47,993 nt of DNA from Candidatus Nanopelagicales bacterium (GTDB taxonomy: Bacteria > Actinomycetota > Actinomycetes > S36-B12): positions 1 to 47,993 of the forward strand of contig JAURME010000010.1 in NCBI GenBank assembly GCA_030830865.1, in the 5' to 3' direction. The notes below the pieces were generated by a model. That model was not told the DNA's origin and searched no databases. It saw only the letters and a program-made list of their open reading frames with translations. Below, one piece after another: positions 29,649 to 40,803 of this stretch (within the stretch, counting starts at the first letter, position 1; every line of letters starts with the position of its first letter). Position numbers and translations under genes: made by a program.

Positions 29649-30680
29649 ATGCAGGAGGAGCGTCGGCTCGCCGTCCTGCGCGCCATCGTCCAGGACTACG
29701 TCGCCACCCACGAGCCGGTCGGGTCCAAGACCCTCGTCGAACGGCACAATCTCGGGGTCTCTCCGGCCACCATCCGCAATGACATGGCCGCGCTGGAGGA
29801 GGAGGGCTACATCGCCCAGCCCCACACCAGCGCGGGCCGCGTGCCGACCGACCTCGGATACCGCCTCTTCGTCGACCGTCTGAGCGAGATCAAGCCGCTC
29901 AGCTCGCCCGAGCGCCGCGCCATCCAGCGTTTCCTGGACGAGGCCATCGACCTCGACGACGTCATGGCCCGCACCGTGCGACTGCTGGCCCAGATCACGC
30001 AGCAGACCGCGCTGGTCCAATACCCCTCGCTCACCCGCAGCACCATCCGGCATATCGAACTGGTGCCCATCAGCTCGACCCGGGTGATGATCGTCGTCAT
30101 CACCGACACCGGCCGTGTCGAGCAGCGCACCGTCGAGTGCACCCAGCCCGTCGAGGAATCGACCGTCGGCGATCTGCGCTCCCGGCTGGGTGTCGCGCTC
30201 GCCGGCAGGTCATTCGCCGAGGCCCCGGAGGCGCTGGCGGATATCGAGGAGCCCTTCTCGGCCGAGGACCGTTCCCTGGTCCGGATCGTGGTCAGCCACC
30301 TGCTGGAGGCCATGACCGAGCGCACGGACGAACGCGTGATGATGAGTGGCACCGCGCATCTGGCCCGCTATGGACAGGCATTCCCGCTGGCCATCCAGCC
30401 GGTGCTCGAGGCACTTGAGGAGCAGGTCGTCCTGATGCGACTCCTCGGTGAGGCCACGACGCAGCCCGGGGTCATGGTCCGGATCGGCCGGGAGAATCCC
30501 GTGGAGGGTCTCGAGGCCACCAGCGTCATCACTGCGCGGTACGCCCATGGCGAGCAGGCGGTCGCCTCGCTGGGCGTCGTCGGCCCGACCCATATGGACT
30601 ACCCGGGCACGATGGCGTCGGTGCACGCGGTCGCCAGCTATGTCAGCCGCATCCTCGACGAGCAGCAGGGATCCCGGTGA
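29649..30680 (+). CDS. hrcA: Heat-inducible transcription repressor HrcA
   Basis: [72 protein letters not shown]. Confidence 0.97.
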   Translation: MQEERRLAVLRAIVQDYVATHEPVGSKTLVERHNLGVSPATIRNDMAALEEEGYIAQPHTSAGRVPTDLGYRLFVDRLSEIKPLSSPERRAIQRFLDEAIDLDDVMARTVRLLAQITQQTALVQYPSLTRSTIRHIELVPISSTRVMIVVITDTGRVEQRTVECTQPVEESTVGDLRSRLGVALAGRSFAEAPEALADIEEPFSAEDRSLVRIVVSHLLEAMTERTDERVMMSGTAHLARYGQAFPLAIQPVLEALEEQVVLMRLLGEATTQPGVMVRIGRENPVEGLEATSVITARYAHGEQAVASLGVVGPTHMDYPGTMASVHAVASYVSRILDEQQGSR

Positions 30681-31807
30681 GCACGGACTATTACGCCCTC
30701 CTCGGCGTCTCGCGGGACGCGTCGCCGGAGGAGATCAAGAAGGCCTACCGGCGGCTCGCGCGTGAACTTCACCCGGACGTCAACCCCGATCCCGAGCACC
30801 AGGAGAAGTTCAAGGCCGTGACCGCGGCCTATGAGGTTCTGTCGGACCCGGAGAAGCGGCAGATGTACGACCTCGGGGGAGACCCCCTCTCCGCAGGTCG
30901 GGCCGGGGGTTTCGGTGCCGGAGGGTTCGACTTCGGCGACATCATGGACGCCTTCTTCGGTGGCGGAGCCCCGCGCGGCCCCCGCACACGGGCCCGGCGC
31001 GGCCAGGACGCGCTCATCCGGATCCAGATCGACCTTGCCGACGCGGTCTTCGGAAGCGCCCGGGACCTCACGGTCGACACTGCCGTGGCCTGTGGTTCCT
31101 GCGATGCCACCGGCATGGCGTCCGGAAGCACCCCCGAGACGTGTGTGATGTGCAAGGGCCGCGGCGAGATCCAGCAGGTCCAGAGATCCTTCCTCGGGCA
31201 GGTCATGACGTCGCGCCCCTGTCCGCAGTGTCAGGGCTTCGGGACGACGATCCCGCACCCCTGCACGGAGTGCTCAGGGGACGGACGTGTGCGCACTCGC
31301 CGGACCCTGACCGTGGAGATCCCCCCTGGGGTGGACAGCGGCACCCGCATCCAGCTCTCCGGCGAGGGCGAGGTGGGCGCCAACGGCGGGCCGGCCGGGG
31401 ACCTGTTCGTCGAGATCATCGTCAAGCCGCACGAGCTCTTCGAGCGTCGTGGCGACGAGCTCCACTGCCTGGTGACGGTGCCGATGACGGCCGCTGCGCT
31501 CGGTACGAGCGTCACCCTCGACACGCTCGACGGCCCGGTGAATGTCGACATCTCACCCGGGACGCAGCCCGGCGAGACGGTCACCGTGCGCGGTCAGGGG
31601 GCGTCGCGGCTGCGATCAGCTGGTCGAGGGGACCTGTACGTCCACCTGTCGGTGCAGACACCGACCGGCCTGGACCCCCAGCAGCAGCAGCTGCTGCAGC
31701 AGTTGGCCGACCTCCGGGCCGAGACGACGCAGCAGGTGGGCCAGGGAGTGGAGCATCACGGTGGTGGCCTGTTCTCCCGTATCAAGGATGCGTTCAGCGC
31801 TCGGTGA
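30677..31807 (+). CDS. dnaJ: Chaperone DnaJ
   Basis: J domain [33 protein letters not shown]; four zinc-finger CxxCxGxG-type motifs (CGSC, CVMC, CPQC, CTEC). Confidence 0.97.
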   Translation: MSTDYYALLGVSRDASPEEIKKAYRRLARELHPDVNPDPEHQEKFKAVTAAYEVLSDPEKRQMYDLGGDPLSAGRAGGFGAGGFDFGDIMDAFFGGGAPRGPRTRARRGQDALIRIQIDLADAVFGSARDLTVDTAVACGSCDATGMASGSTPETCVMCKGRGEIQQVQRSFLGQVMTSRPCPQCQGFGTTIPHPCTECSGDGRVRTRRTLTVEIPPGVDSGTRIQLSGEGEVGANGGPAGDLFVEIIVKPHELFERRGDELHCLVTVPMTAAALGTSVTLDTLDGPVNVDISPGTQPGETVTVRGQGASRLRSAGRGDLYVHLSVQTPTGLDPQQQQLLQQLADLRAETTQQVGQGVEHHGGGLFSRIKDAFSAR

Positions 31808-32583
31808 CCCCTCCCGTCTTCCTGCTTCCCGCCCCCGCCCTCGACGAGATCGTCGCGGGTGACACCGTCACGGTCGACGGTCACGAAGGCCGTCATGCGG
31901 TCAGCGCGCTGCGCATGACCAACGGGGAGCCGATCGTGCTCGTCGACGGCGCTGGTCGACGCGCGACCGGTGTCGTCGTCGCCACCGAGGGCCGGGACGT
32001 GGTCAGCGTGCAGGTGTCGTCGGCCTCCGTCGAGCCAGCGTCGGCGCCCAGGATCACGGTCGTGCAGGCGCTGCCGAAGGGTGAGCGTGGGGAGCTCGCG
32101 GTCGAGCTCCTCACGGAGATCGGGGTCGACGTCATCGTGCCATGGGCCGCCCGGAACTGCGTTGCGCAGTGGAAGGGGGAGCGAGCTGAGCGCGGCCATC
32201 GCAAGTGGTCCGATGCCGCGACGGCAGCCGCCAAGCAGTCTCGTCGTGCGAGATTCCCCGAGGTCGCTGCACTGCACGAGACAGCTCAGGTGGCGGAACT
32301 GCTGGCGGGGGCGGATGTGGGCGTCATCCTGCATGAGTCCGCCACGGAGTCCCTTGCCGAGATCACGCCTCCGGCCGAGGGCAATGTCGTGTTGGTGGTC
32401 GGCCCCGAGGGCGGCCTGACGGCGGACGAGCTGGCGCTGTTCTCCTCGGTCGGTGCCCGGGTCGTGCTCATCGGCCCCACAGTCCTGCGCACGTCCTCCG
32501 CTGGGATGGCCGCGGTGGCGGCCCTGCTCACCAGGACGTCTCGCTGGACGGCGGGTACGGGTGCGGCGGAGATGGAAGGATGA
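31804..32583 (+). CDS. rsmE: 16S rRNA (uracil1498-N3)-methyltransferase
   Basis: [72 protein letters not shown]. Confidence 0.95.
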   Translation: MTPPVFLLPAPALDEIVAGDTVTVDGHEGRHAVSALRMTNGEPIVLVDGAGRRATGVVVATEGRDVVSVQVSSASVEPASAPRITVVQALPKGERGELAVELLTEIGVDVIVPWAARNCVAQWKGERAERGHRKWSDAATAAAKQSRRARFPEVAALHETAQVAELLAGADVGVILHESATESLAEITPPAEGNVVLVVGPEGGLTADELALFSSVGARVVLIGPTVLRTSSAGMAAVAALLTRTSRWTAGTGAAEMEG

Positions 32584-32587
32584 CCCC

Positions 32588-32932
32588 ATGAGCGACTGCC
32601 TGTTCTGCGCGATCGTCGCGGGTGACGTCCCCGCCGACGTCATCCACCGTGATGACGATGCGGTGGCGTTCCGTGACATCGACCCTAAGGCTCCCGTCCA
32701 TATCCTCGTGATCCCCGCGGCGCACCACGCGACTGCCGCTGAACTGGCCGCCGCCGATCCAGCGGCGACGGGGCGACTGCTGGCCCTGGCCGGCAGCATC
32801 GCCGAGTCAGAGGGCGTCGCCGACTCCGGCTACCGGATCGTCACGAACACCGGCCCCGGTGCCGGGCAGTCCGTCCACCATGTCCACTTCCACCTCCTGG
32901 GCGGCCGGGATCTCTCCTGGCCTCCGGGTTGA
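32588..32932 (+). CDS. HIT domain protein
   Basis: CLFCAIVAGDVPADVIHRDD, HILVIPAAH, GQSVHHVHFHLLGGR. Confidence 0.95.
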   Translation: MSDCLFCAIVAGDVPADVIHRDDDAVAFRDIDPKAPVHILVIPAAHHATAAELAAADPAATGRLLALAGSIAESEGVADSGYRIVTNTGPGAGQSVHHVHFHLLGGRDLSWPPG

Positions 32933-32945
32933 GCGCGGGACCTTC

Positions 32946-33929
32946 ATGATTCAGACCGCTTCCGACCGTCCTCAGGCCGCCACGACGATCATCGTCCCGG
33001 CGTCGCAGCAGATGGTGTCGCTCCTCGGCCCGGAGGATGCCTTCCTCCGCCTCGTCGAGGATTCCTTCCCGCGGGCCGACATCCTCGCCCGAGGCAACGA
33101 GATCACCGTGACCGGCGAGCCTGAGGACGTCGGCATCATCGACACCCTCATCGCCGAGATGCTCGCTGTGCTTCGCACAGGTCAGGCGCTCAGCGTCGAG
33201 TCCGTCGAGCGCAGCATCAGCCTCCTGCGCAGCGGGACGCGCCCGACCGAGGTGCTGACGTCGAACATCCTGAGCAATCGGGGTCGCACGATCCGGGCCA
33301 AGACCCTGAATCAGAAGCGGTATGTCGACGCGATCGATCAGAACACGATTGTCTTCGGCATCGGGCCCGCGGGCACCGGAAAGACATATCTGGCCGTCGC
33401 CAAGGCCGTACAGGCGCTGCAGGACAAGCGGATCAACCGCATCGTCCTGACCCGACCAGCCGTTGAGGCCGGGGAGCGGCTGGGCTTCCTGCCGGGCACC
33501 CTGTCGGAGAAGATCGACCCCTATCTGCGGCCGCTGTACGACGCCCTGCACGACATGATCGACCCGGACTCCATCCCACGGCTGATCACCAGCGGCACCA
33601 TCGAGATCGCCCCCCTGGCCTACATGCGCGGCCGCACGCTCAACGACTCCTTCATCATCCTTGACGAGGCGCAGAACACCTCGGCCGAGCAGATGAAGAT
33701 GTTTCTCACCCGACTCGGCTTCGGCTCCACGATGGTGGTCACCGGCGACATCACGCAGGTCGACCTGCCCGGTGGCACCACCAGTGGTCTGCGGGCGGTC
33801 ACGGAGATCCTCAAGGACATCGACGATGTCGCCTTCTGCCGGCTCACGTCGCACGACGTCGTCCGGCACAAGCTCGTCGGCCGGATCGTGGATGCCTACG
33901 AACGGCACGATGCGAAGCAGGGCTCGTGA
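32946..33929 (+). CDS. phoH: PhoH family protein
   Basis: [61 protein letters not shown]. Confidence 0.96.
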   Translation: MIQTASDRPQAATTIIVPASQQMVSLLGPEDAFLRLVEDSFPRADILARGNEITVTGEPEDVGIIDTLIAEMLAVLRTGQALSVESVERSISLLRSGTRPTEVLTSNILSNRGRTIRAKTLNQKRYVDAIDQNTIVFGIGPAGTGKTYLAVAKAVQALQDKRINRIVLTRPAVEAGERLGFLPGTLSEKIDPYLRPLYDALHDMIDPDSIPRLITSGTIEIAPLAYMRGRTLNDSFIILDEAQNTSAEQMKMFLTRLGFGSTMVVTGDITQVDLPGGTTSGLRAVTEILKDIDDVAFCRLTSHDVVRHKLVGRIVDAYERHDAKQGS

Positions 33930-34408
33930 GCGAACCTCCGCCGGCATCGTCGAGTGCCAGCAACCTGGCGATCGCCAACGACAGCGGCATCGTCGTGGAC
34001 GTCGATGCATTGGACGGTCTTGTGGGTCACCTTCTCCCGGCCATGCGTCTGCACCCCGACTGCGAACTCTCCATCACCCTGGTGGACGCGGACCGGATGA
34101 CCGACCTGCACGTCGAGTGGATGGACGAGCCGGGGCCGACGGACGTGCTCTCCTTCCCCATGGACGAGCTGCGCAGTGCACCGGACGGCGTGGAGCCCGT
34201 GCCGGGCGTGCTCGGCGACATCGTCCTGTGTCCTGACTTCGTCCGCGCGCAGGCACAGGAGAAGGGGCGCTCGCTCGACGAGGAACTGGCCTTCCTCGTG
34301 ACCCATGGGATGCTTCACCTCATCGGCTACGACCATGCCACCCCGGAGGACTACGACGCGATGTTCGCGCTGCAGGACCAACTGCTCGCCGAATGGAGCC
34401 GCTCGTGA
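33926..34408 (+). CDS. ybeY: Endoribonuclease YbeY
   Basis: DEPGPTDVLSFPMDE, LGDIVLCPDF, FLVTHGMLHLIGYDHATPEDYDAMFALQD. Confidence 0.97.
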   Translation: MSEPPPASSSASNLAIANDSGIVVDVDALDGLVGHLLPAMRLHPDCELSITLVDADRMTDLHVEWMDEPGPTDVLSFPMDELRSAPDGVEPVPGVLGDIVLCPDFVRAQAQEKGRSLDEELAFLVTHGMLHLIGYDHATPEDYDAMFALQDQLLAEWSRS

Positions 34409-35736
34409 CCATCGATGTCTGGCTTCTCGTCCTCGCGCTCGTCCTCGTGCTGCTCTCCGGAACTCTCACCATGGCCGAGACCGCCGTCGGCCGCGTCAGC
34501 CGCGGTCAGGTTGATGAGCTGAGACGGGAGGGGAGCCGTCGAGCGGAGAACCTGATCAAGGTCCTCGATGATCGACCACGGCACGTCAATGTGCTGCTCT
34601 TCCTGTCCACCCTGTCGCGGGTCGCGGCCACGGTGATCGTGGGATACGTCTTCGTCGACGCGCTCGCCCTCAGGGGCGGGCAGTCCGTCGGACTCGCCCT
34701 GGTTGCGGCGATCGTCGTCATGGTCATCGCCTCCTACGTGATCGTGGGGGTGGCGGGTAACACGCTCGGCCGCCAGCATGCGATGCGCGTGGCCCTCGCA
34801 TCGGCGCGCACCACTCGGTTTCTCACCGCGGTCCTCGGCCCGCTCGCCACGCTGTTGATCCTGCTGGGCAACGCCCTCACACCGGGCAAGGGTTATCGGG
34901 ATGGCCCTTTCGCGAGCGAGGCGGACCTGCGGGAGCTCGTCGACCTCGCCGAGGCGGAGTCGCTGATCGAAGACGATGAGCGACAGATGATCCACTCCGT
35001 CTTCGAACTGGGTGACACCTTCGCCCGCGAGGTCATGGTGCCTCGCACGGAGATGATCTTCATCGAGCGCGGCAAGACGCTGCGCCAGGCCTTGTCCCTC
35101 GGGCTGCGGTCGGGGTTCTCGCGGATCCCGGTGATCGGGGAGAACGCGGACGACATCGTCGGGATCATCTACCTCAAGGATGTCGTTCGGCGCGTCTTCG
35201 AGCATCACGATGCCGAGACATCCGAGCGGGTCGAATCCCTCATGCGCACTCCGTACTTCGTCCCCGACAGCAAGCCGGCCGACTCCCTGCTGCGGGACAT
35301 GCAGTCAGCGCGCGTCCACATGGCCATCGTCGTCGACGAGTACGGCGGGACGGCCGGCCTGGTCACCATCGAGGACATCCTCGAGGAGATCGTCGGGGAG
35401 ATCGCTGATGAGTACGACACCGCGGCGCCAGAGGTCTCCCCTCTCGCGAACGGAGCCTTCCGGGTCATGGCGCGCATGCACGTCGATGACTTCGCTGAAC
35501 TGATCGACATCGAGGTCGACTCCGAGGAGGAGGGGGTCGACACGGTGCTCGGGCTCGTCGCCAAGCGCCTGGGCCGCGTTCCGATCCCCGGGGCGTCCGT
35601 GCAGATCGACGGCTGGCGACTGACGGCAGAGCAGGGCGCGGGTCGGCGCAACCGCATCGGCTCGGTGCTGGCCGAGCCCCTGGTCGCTCCCGACGAGGAT
35701 GAGACGACAGGCTCCGACGACGTTGATGAGTCCTAG
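34405..35736 (+). CDS. Hemolysin-family/CorC-like transporter (CNNM + CBS domains)
   Basis: N-terminal TMs; EVMVPRTEMIFIE, GFSRIPVIGENADDIVGIIYLKD, IVVDEYGGTAGLVTIEDILEEIVGEI. Confidence 0.94.
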   Translation: MTIDVWLLVLALVLVLLSGTLTMAETAVGRVSRGQVDELRREGSRRAENLIKVLDDRPRHVNVLLFLSTLSRVAATVIVGYVFVDALALRGGQSVGLALVAAIVVMVIASYVIVGVAGNTLGRQHAMRVALASARTTRFLTAVLGPLATLLILLGNALTPGKGYRDGPFASEADLRELVDLAEAESLIEDDERQMIHSVFELGDTFAREVMVPRTEMIFIERGKTLRQALSLGLRSGFSRIPVIGENADDIVGIIYLKDVVRRVFEHHDAETSERVESLMRTPYFVPDSKPADSLLRDMQSARVHMAIVVDEYGGTAGLVTIEDILEEIVGEIADEYDTAAPEVSPLANGAFRVMARMHVDDFAELIDIEVDSEEEGVDTVLGLVAKRLGRVPIPGASVQIDGWRLTAEQGAGRRNRIGSVLAEPLVAPDEDETTGSDDVDES

Positions 35737-35745
35737 GGCGCCAAG

Positions 35746-36660
35746 GTGACCGGCCAGGTGCGGGGAGCCGTCGCCGTCCTGCTCGCCGCGGCGCTGTTCG
35801 GCACGTCGGCCACCTCTCTTGCCCTGCTCACCCCCGAAGCTCCCGGCCCCAGCGTGGCCGCCATGCGACTGCTGGTCGGAGCCGTCGGCCTTGTCGTCGT
35901 CGTACTCGTGCGCGGGGGAGGCGCCGACCTGACCGCGCTATGGAAGCGGCCTGCCACATGGGTCATGGGGGGTGCGGTAGCGGGGTATCAGGCGTTCTTC
36001 TTCATGGGGACCGCCCGTGCTGGCGTGGCGGTGGGGACGTTGATCTCGCTGGCTGCCGCGCCCTTCCTCGCCGGGATCCTCGGGTGGGTCCTTCGCGAGG
36101 GTGCTCCCGGCTGGACGTGGGTGGTGTCGACGCTCGTCGCCGTATCGGGCCTGACGCTGCTGGTGTCGACCAACCTCGGCGTCGACGAGCCCGTCGGCAT
36201 GCTCTACTCCCTCGGGGCCGGTGTCTGCTACGCGATCTACACGGTCGTCGGGGTGCGTCTGTCCCGGGCGGGCCGGCCGGCGAGTTCCGTGCTCGCGGCC
36301 TCCTTCGCGATCGGTGCTGCGATCCTGCTTCCGGCAGCGGTCACGTCCGACTGGTGGTTCTCTGCGGGGGGTGTGGTCGAGGTGCTGTGGCTGGGACTGG
36401 TGACCACGACTGTCGCGTACCTGCTCTTCGGGGTCGGCCTGCGGACGCTCCAGCCCGGCCACATCGCAACGCTGAACCTGTTCGAGCCGGTCGTCGCCAC
36501 GATCCTCGGGGTCGTGGTGCTGGGTGAGGTGCTCGGCATGGCAGGGTGGGTGGGCACGCTGCTGGTGCTCGGTGCGCTGTCCCTGCTGGGGCTGTCGGAG
36601 GGACGCCGGTCGCGCGCGACGGGTCCGTCGGACCCGGCCGACGAGAGGATGAGCGTGTGA
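35746..36660 (+). CDS. EamA/DMT superfamily transporter
   Basis: About 10 hydrophobic helices; LNLFEPVVATILGVVVLGE EamA signature. Confidence 0.9.
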   Translation: MTGQVRGAVAVLLAAALFGTSATSLALLTPEAPGPSVAAMRLLVGAVGLVVVVLVRGGGADLTALWKRPATWVMGGAVAGYQAFFFMGTARAGVAVGTLISLAAAPFLAGILGWVLREGAPGWTWVVSTLVAVSGLTLLVSTNLGVDEPVGMLYSLGAGVCYAIYTVVGVRLSRAGRPASSVLAASFAIGAAILLPAAVTSDWWFSAGGVVEVLWLGLVTTTVAYLLFGVGLRTLQPGHIATLNLFEPVVATILGVVVLGEVLGMAGWVGTLLVLGALSLLGLSEGRRSRATGPSDPADERMSV

Positions 36661-37571
36661 CCTTCCGCAGCGGTTTTGCCTGCCTGGTGGGACGGCCCAA
36701 TGCCGGCAAGTCGACACTGACCAACGCGATGGTGGGGCGCAAGGTCGCCATCACCTCCGATCGGCCGCAGACCACCCGCCGGGTTCTGCGGGGCATCGTG
36801 AATCGTCCCGACGGGCAGCTCATCATGGTCGACACGCCCGGCCTGCATCGTCCACGGACGCTGCTGGGGGAGCGGCTCAACGATCAGGTCCGCGAGACCT
36901 GGTCAACCGTCGATGTCGTCGGCCTGTGCATCCCGGCGGATCAGGCGGTGGGGCCCGGGGACCGCTTCATCGCGACGGAGCTCGCGGAGATGCGCAACCG
37001 CCCCGTCGTCGCCGTCGTCACCAAGACCGACACGGTCAGCCGTGAGACCGTCGCCGAGCGGCTCATGCAGGTGACCGAACTGGGTCAGGAGACCGGCGTG
37101 GACTGGGTCGAGGTCGTCCCGGTGTCGGCCCGAGAGGGGGCAAACGTCGACCTGCTGGTCGACCGCCTCATCGCGCACCTTCCCGAGGGTCCCGTCCTCT
37201 TCCCTGAAGGGCACGACGAGGCGACCACCGATGAGATCGCGATTGCCGAGCTCATCCGCGAGGCCGCGCTCGAGGGGGTGCAGGACGAACTTCCCCACTC
37301 GATCGCCGTCGTGGTCGAGGAGATCGAGCCACGCGAGGACCGCCCCGCCGATCGCCCACTGACCGACGTGCGGGCCAGCCTTTTCGTCGAGCGCGACTCG
37401 CAGAAGGCGATCGTCATCGGCAAGGCCGGGTCACGCCTCAAGGAGGTCGGGACGAAGGCCCGCAAGGAGATCCAGGAACTGCTGGGCACCCCGGTGTTCC
37501 TCGACATCCGGGTCAAGGTCGCCAAAGACTGGCAGAAGGACCCTAAGCAGCTCCGCCGCCTCGGCTTCTGA
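36657..37571 (+). CDS. era: GTPase Era
   Basis: GFACLVGRPNAGKSTLTNAMVGRKVAITSDRPQTTR, DTPGLH, KH domain IVIGKAGSRLKEVGTKARKEIQELLG. Confidence 0.97.
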   Translation: MTFRSGFACLVGRPNAGKSTLTNAMVGRKVAITSDRPQTTRRVLRGIVNRPDGQLIMVDTPGLHRPRTLLGERLNDQVRETWSTVDVVGLCIPADQAVGPGDRFIATELAEMRNRPVVAVVTKTDTVSRETVAERLMQVTELGQETGVDWVEVVPVSAREGANVDLLVDRLIAHLPEGPVLFPEGHDEATTDEIAIAELIREAALEGVQDELPHSIAVVVEEIEPREDRPADRPLTDVRASLFVERDSQKAIVIGKAGSRLKEVGTKARKEIQELLGTPVFLDIRVKVAKDWQKDPKQLRRLGF

Positions 37572-37579
37572 CCCGCCAC

Positions 37580-38794
37580 TCAACGAGGACGGATCTCCGC
37601 TGAGTGGTGCACGTCGTAGCGCTGACCGTAGGTCTCCGTCACGGCGATGATGATCGCGGCCAGTGGAATGCCGATGATGGCGCCGATGGCTCCGAAAAGA
37701 GCAGCTCCGATGAACACCGAAGCGAGCGCCACCCCGGAGTTGATGTCCATGGTTTTGGTGGAGATGCGCGGGGTGAGAACGTAATTCTCGATCTGCTGGT
37801 AGACGGTGGCGAACAGGACGATCCACAGGATGTCGAGCGGGTCGTCGAAGGCAGCGAAGAGGGCGGGCAGGGCCACGCCGATGTAGGTGCCGATCGTCGG
37901 GATGAACTGGCTCACCACGCCGGCGAAGATGCCCATCGGCAGCCAGTAGGGGATGTCGATGAACGCGAAGAACGCGGCGTGGAAGATGGCCGAGATGGTC
38001 GCCAGGAAGAGTTTCGAGATGACGAACCCACCGGCTTTCTGGACCGAGATCTCCCATACGTTCAGGAACACCGCCTGGCGCGAGGGCTTGAGCCACGAGG
38101 CGATCCAACGGCGGATCGACGGGCCGTTGGCAGCGAAGTAGAACGAGAACACCACCACCATCAGGAAGTTGAAGACGACTCCGATCACGCTGGTGACGAA
38201 GCCCAGGATCCCGCCGGCGAGGTAGGACGCGATCTCGGTGATCTGCTGCGTGGTGAGGTTCAGTCCTTGAGTCAGTGCGATGGGGTCGATCTCGGCGTTG
38301 AAGCTGTCATTGAGCCAGGCCGTGATGTCCAAGGCCAGGGCCGGCAGGGCCAGGATCAGCTCGGTGACCTGCTCGGCGAAGACGCTGCCCAGCAGCCAGA
38401 TGAACAGCCCGATGAGGGCGAGCGATGCCACCGCCACGATGGTCGTACCCAGCGCTCGTGGGACGCCGCGCCGGGCCAGGCCGGTGACCAGTGGGTCGAC
38501 GGAGATGGCGATGAGCCAGGCCAGCAGCAGGTTGAAAAGGAATCCACCGAGCAGGCCCCAGGCGTGGTTGATCACCTGAAGCGCGATGACGGCGACGACG
38601 ACCATCACCAGGACCTTGCGCAGCCAGCGCGAGTCGGCCGCGACCAGTACGGGCGCGCGGGAGCCGTCCTCGCTGATGCTCCCCGTCGGGGGGGTGTCAG
38701 CCTCGTCTGAGGGGGACTCCACTGGATCGGCGAGGTCCTCAGATGGCTCCTCGGCGCGCGCAGGCCCGGGGATCGTCGGATCCGAGCCGCTCAT
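37580..38794 (-). CDS. AI-2E family transporter
   Basis: Multiple TMs; VVSQFIPTIGTYIGVALPALFAA, YQQIENYVLTPRI, GAIGAIIGIPLAAII. Start at the ATG encoding MSGSDPTIPG. Confidence 0.93.
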   Translation of the reverse strand: MSGSDPTIPGPARAEEPSEDLADPVESPSDEADTPPTGSISEDGSRAPVLVAADSRWLRKVLVMVVVAVIALQVINHAWGLLGGFLFNLLLAWLIAISVDPLVTGLARRGVPRALGTTIVAVASLALIGLFIWLLGSVFAEQVTELILALPALALDITAWLNDSFNAEIDPIALTQGLNLTTQQITEIASYLAGGILGFVTSVIGVVFNFLMVVVFSFYFAANGPSIRRWIASWLKPSRQAVFLNVWEISVQKAGGFVISKLFLATISAIFHAAFFAFIDIPYWLPMGIFAGVVSQFIPTIGTYIGVALPALFAAFDDPLDILWIVLFATVYQQIENYVLTPRISTKTMDINSGVALASVFIGAALFGAIGAIIGIPLAAIIIAVTETYGQRYDVHHSAEIRPR

Positions 38795-38809
38795 ACGTAA
38801 GAATCTAGC

Positions 38810-39547
38810 GTGCCCGTGTACCGAGATGAGGCGATTGTGCTGCGCGCCCAGAAGCTCGGCGAGGCTGATCGGATCGTCACTCTCCTGACTCGCGAACACG
38901 GCCGGGTGCGGTGTGTGGCGCGAGGGGTACGGAAGACGACAAGTCGGATCGGCTCACGTCTGGAGCCCTTCGGGCACGTGGACGTCCAGCTGTACGAGGG
39001 ACGCAACCTGGACACCGTCACCCAGGTCGAGTCGATCGAGTCGCACGGCGCCCGGTTGTCCGCCGACTACGCGCGTTACACCGCCGGCACGGCGATGCTC
39101 GAGACCGCCGAGCGTCTGACGCCCGAGGAGCGTGAGCCCTCGCTGTCGCAGTACGCCCTCCTGGTCTCCGGGCTGCGGTCTCTCGTCACCGGGGAGCACG
39201 ATGCCGGACTGACGCTCGATGCCTACCTCCTGCGCTCCCTCGCCATCGCCGGATGGTCGCCCTCCTTCGCCGACTGTGCCAAGTGTGGGGAGCCCGGACC
39301 GCATCGGGCATTCTCCATCGTGTCCGGTGGCGTGGTGTGCCCCTCCTGCCGTCCCCCCGGGTCCGCCGCTCCCAACGAGTCCACGGTAGAGCTGCTCGGC
39401 GCCCTGCTCAGTGGTGACTGGACCGTTGCGGATGCCAGCGAGCCACGGGACCGCCGGGATGCCAGCGGGCTGATCGCCGCATTCCTCCAGTGGCACCTCG
39501 AGCGCGGACTGCGCTCCCTCCCGCTCGTCGATCGTTCCGGTCGGTAG
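38810..39547 (+). CDS. recO: DNA repair protein RecO
   Basis: [56 protein letters not shown]...CPSC zinc site; GTG start. Confidence 0.96.
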   Translation: MPVYRDEAIVLRAQKLGEADRIVTLLTREHGRVRCVARGVRKTTSRIGSRLEPFGHVDVQLYEGRNLDTVTQVESIESHGARLSADYARYTAGTAMLETAERLTPEEREPSLSQYALLVSGLRSLVTGEHDAGLTLDAYLLRSLAIAGWSPSFADCAKCGEPGPHRAFSIVSGGVVCPSCRPPGSAAPNESTVELLGALLSGDWTVADASEPRDRRDASGLIAAFLQWHLERGLRSLPLVDRSGR

Positions 39548-39573
39548 CCGCCACGAGGGTGCAGGATGAGCCC

Positions 39574-40374
39574 ATGGCCCGCCGAGCACCCGTCCGCACC
39601 CCCTCGCCCCATCCGAGTGGCGCGCAGCCTCCCGCGCTCCCCAAGGACCTCATCCCCAGGCACGTGGCGATCGTCATGGACGGCAATGGCCGTTGGGCCA
39701 AGGAGCGCGGACTTCCGCGCACGGCTGGGCACGAGGCGGGTGAGGCCAGCCTGTTCGACTGTGTCGAGGGAGCGCTCGAACTGGGCATCCAGTGGATCAG
39801 TGCCTACGCCTTCTCGACGGAGAACTGGAAGCGTTCTCCCGATGAGGTGCGCTTTCTCATGGGCTTCAACCGCGACGTCATCCGTCGCCGCCGCGACGAG
39901 ATGAACGACCTCGGCGTGCGGGTGCGATGGGCCGGTCGTCGTCCGAAGCTGTGGCGCAGCGTCATCAAGGAGCTCGAGGAGGCCGAGGAGCTCACCAAGA
40001 GCAACACGCGGCTCACGCTGACCATGTGTGTGAACTACGGAGGACGGGCCGAGATAGCTGACGCCGCTGCCGCCATGGCGCGCGACGTCAAGGCCGGGCG
40101 CTTGGATCCGGATTCCATCAACGAGCGGATGTTCCACCGCTACCTCGACGAGCCGGATATGCCCGACGTCGACCTCTTCGTCCGATCCTCGGGGGAGCAG
40201 CGCACCAGCAACTTCCTCCTCTGGGAGTCGGCGTACGCCGAGCTGGTCTTCCTCGACACCCTGTGGCCGGACTTCGACCGGCGCCATCTGTGGCATGCCT
40301 GCGAGATCTACGCGTCCCGTGATCGCCGCTACGGCGGGGCTGCGCCGAATCCGCCTTCCCCGTCAGGGGGCTGA
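39574..40374 (+). CDS. uppS: Isoprenyl transferase (UPP synthase family)
   Basis: [67 protein letters not shown]. Confidence 0.97.
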   Translation: MARRAPVRTPSPHPSGAQPPALPKDLIPRHVAIVMDGNGRWAKERGLPRTAGHEAGEASLFDCVEGALELGIQWISAYAFSTENWKRSPDEVRFLMGFNRDVIRRRRDEMNDLGVRVRWAGRRPKLWRSVIKELEEAEELTKSNTRLTLTMCVNYGGRAEIADAAAAMARDVKAGRLDPDSINERMFHRYLDEPDMPDVDLFVRSSGEQRTSNFLLWESAYAELVFLDTLWPDFDRRHLWHACEIYASRDRRYGGAAPNPPSPSGG

Positions 40375-40803
40375 ACCGCACTCAGGGCAGAGGCCGAACA
40401 GCTCGAGGGTATGGCTCACGTCGGTGAATCCGTGGTCAGCAGCGACGGAATCAGCCCAACGCTCCACCGCGGGACCCTCGACCTCCACGGTGCGTCCGCA
40501 CTGACGGCAGACGAGATGGTGATGGTGGGTACCGCTGCATCGCCGGTACACACTCTCGCCGTCCTCCCGGACGATGACGTCCACTTCATCAGCCTCGGCC
40601 AGCGCAGTGAGTGTCCGGTACACGGTGGTCAGGCCGACGGTGACGCCTCCTTGGCGCAGGTAGTCGTGGATCTCCTGCGTCGACCTGAACTCGTCGAGCT
40701 CGTCGAGCGCGGTGATGACGGCGGTGCGCTGCCGCGTTGATCGGATACCGATGCCGGTGCGCTCAGTGGCCACGGCCGTCTCCGTGGTCGTGATCGTGGT
40801 CAT
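40363..40803 (-). CDS. zur: Fur-family regulator, probably Zur
   Basis: [79 protein letters not shown]; adjacent to znuCBA. Start codon uncertain. Confidence 0.92.
   Translation of the reverse strand: MTTITTTETAVATERTGIGIRSTRQRTAVITALDELDEFRSTQEIHDYLRQGGVTVGLTTVYRTLTALAEADEVDVIVREDGESVYRRCSGTHHHHLVCRQCGRTVEVEGPAVERWADSVAADHGFTDVSHTLELFGLCPECGSAP

Noticed and set aside
31680-31703. CAG/CTG triplet run (cagcagcagctgctgcagcag)
   Set aside because: Encodes a QQQLLQQL helix at the DnaJ C-terminus; simple codon repetition with no sign of a functional repeat.
35734-35746. TAGGGC 6 nt upstream of the EamA GTG start as another leaderless promoter
   Set aside because: Lacks the final T of a -10 hexamer, and the gene is probably co-transcribed with the upstream operon.
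37576-37607. Possible bidirectional terminator between era and the AI-2E gene (ccactca...tgagtgg)
   Set aside because: Only 7 bp of outer stem with an 18-nt poorly paired interior and no T tract; too weak to call.
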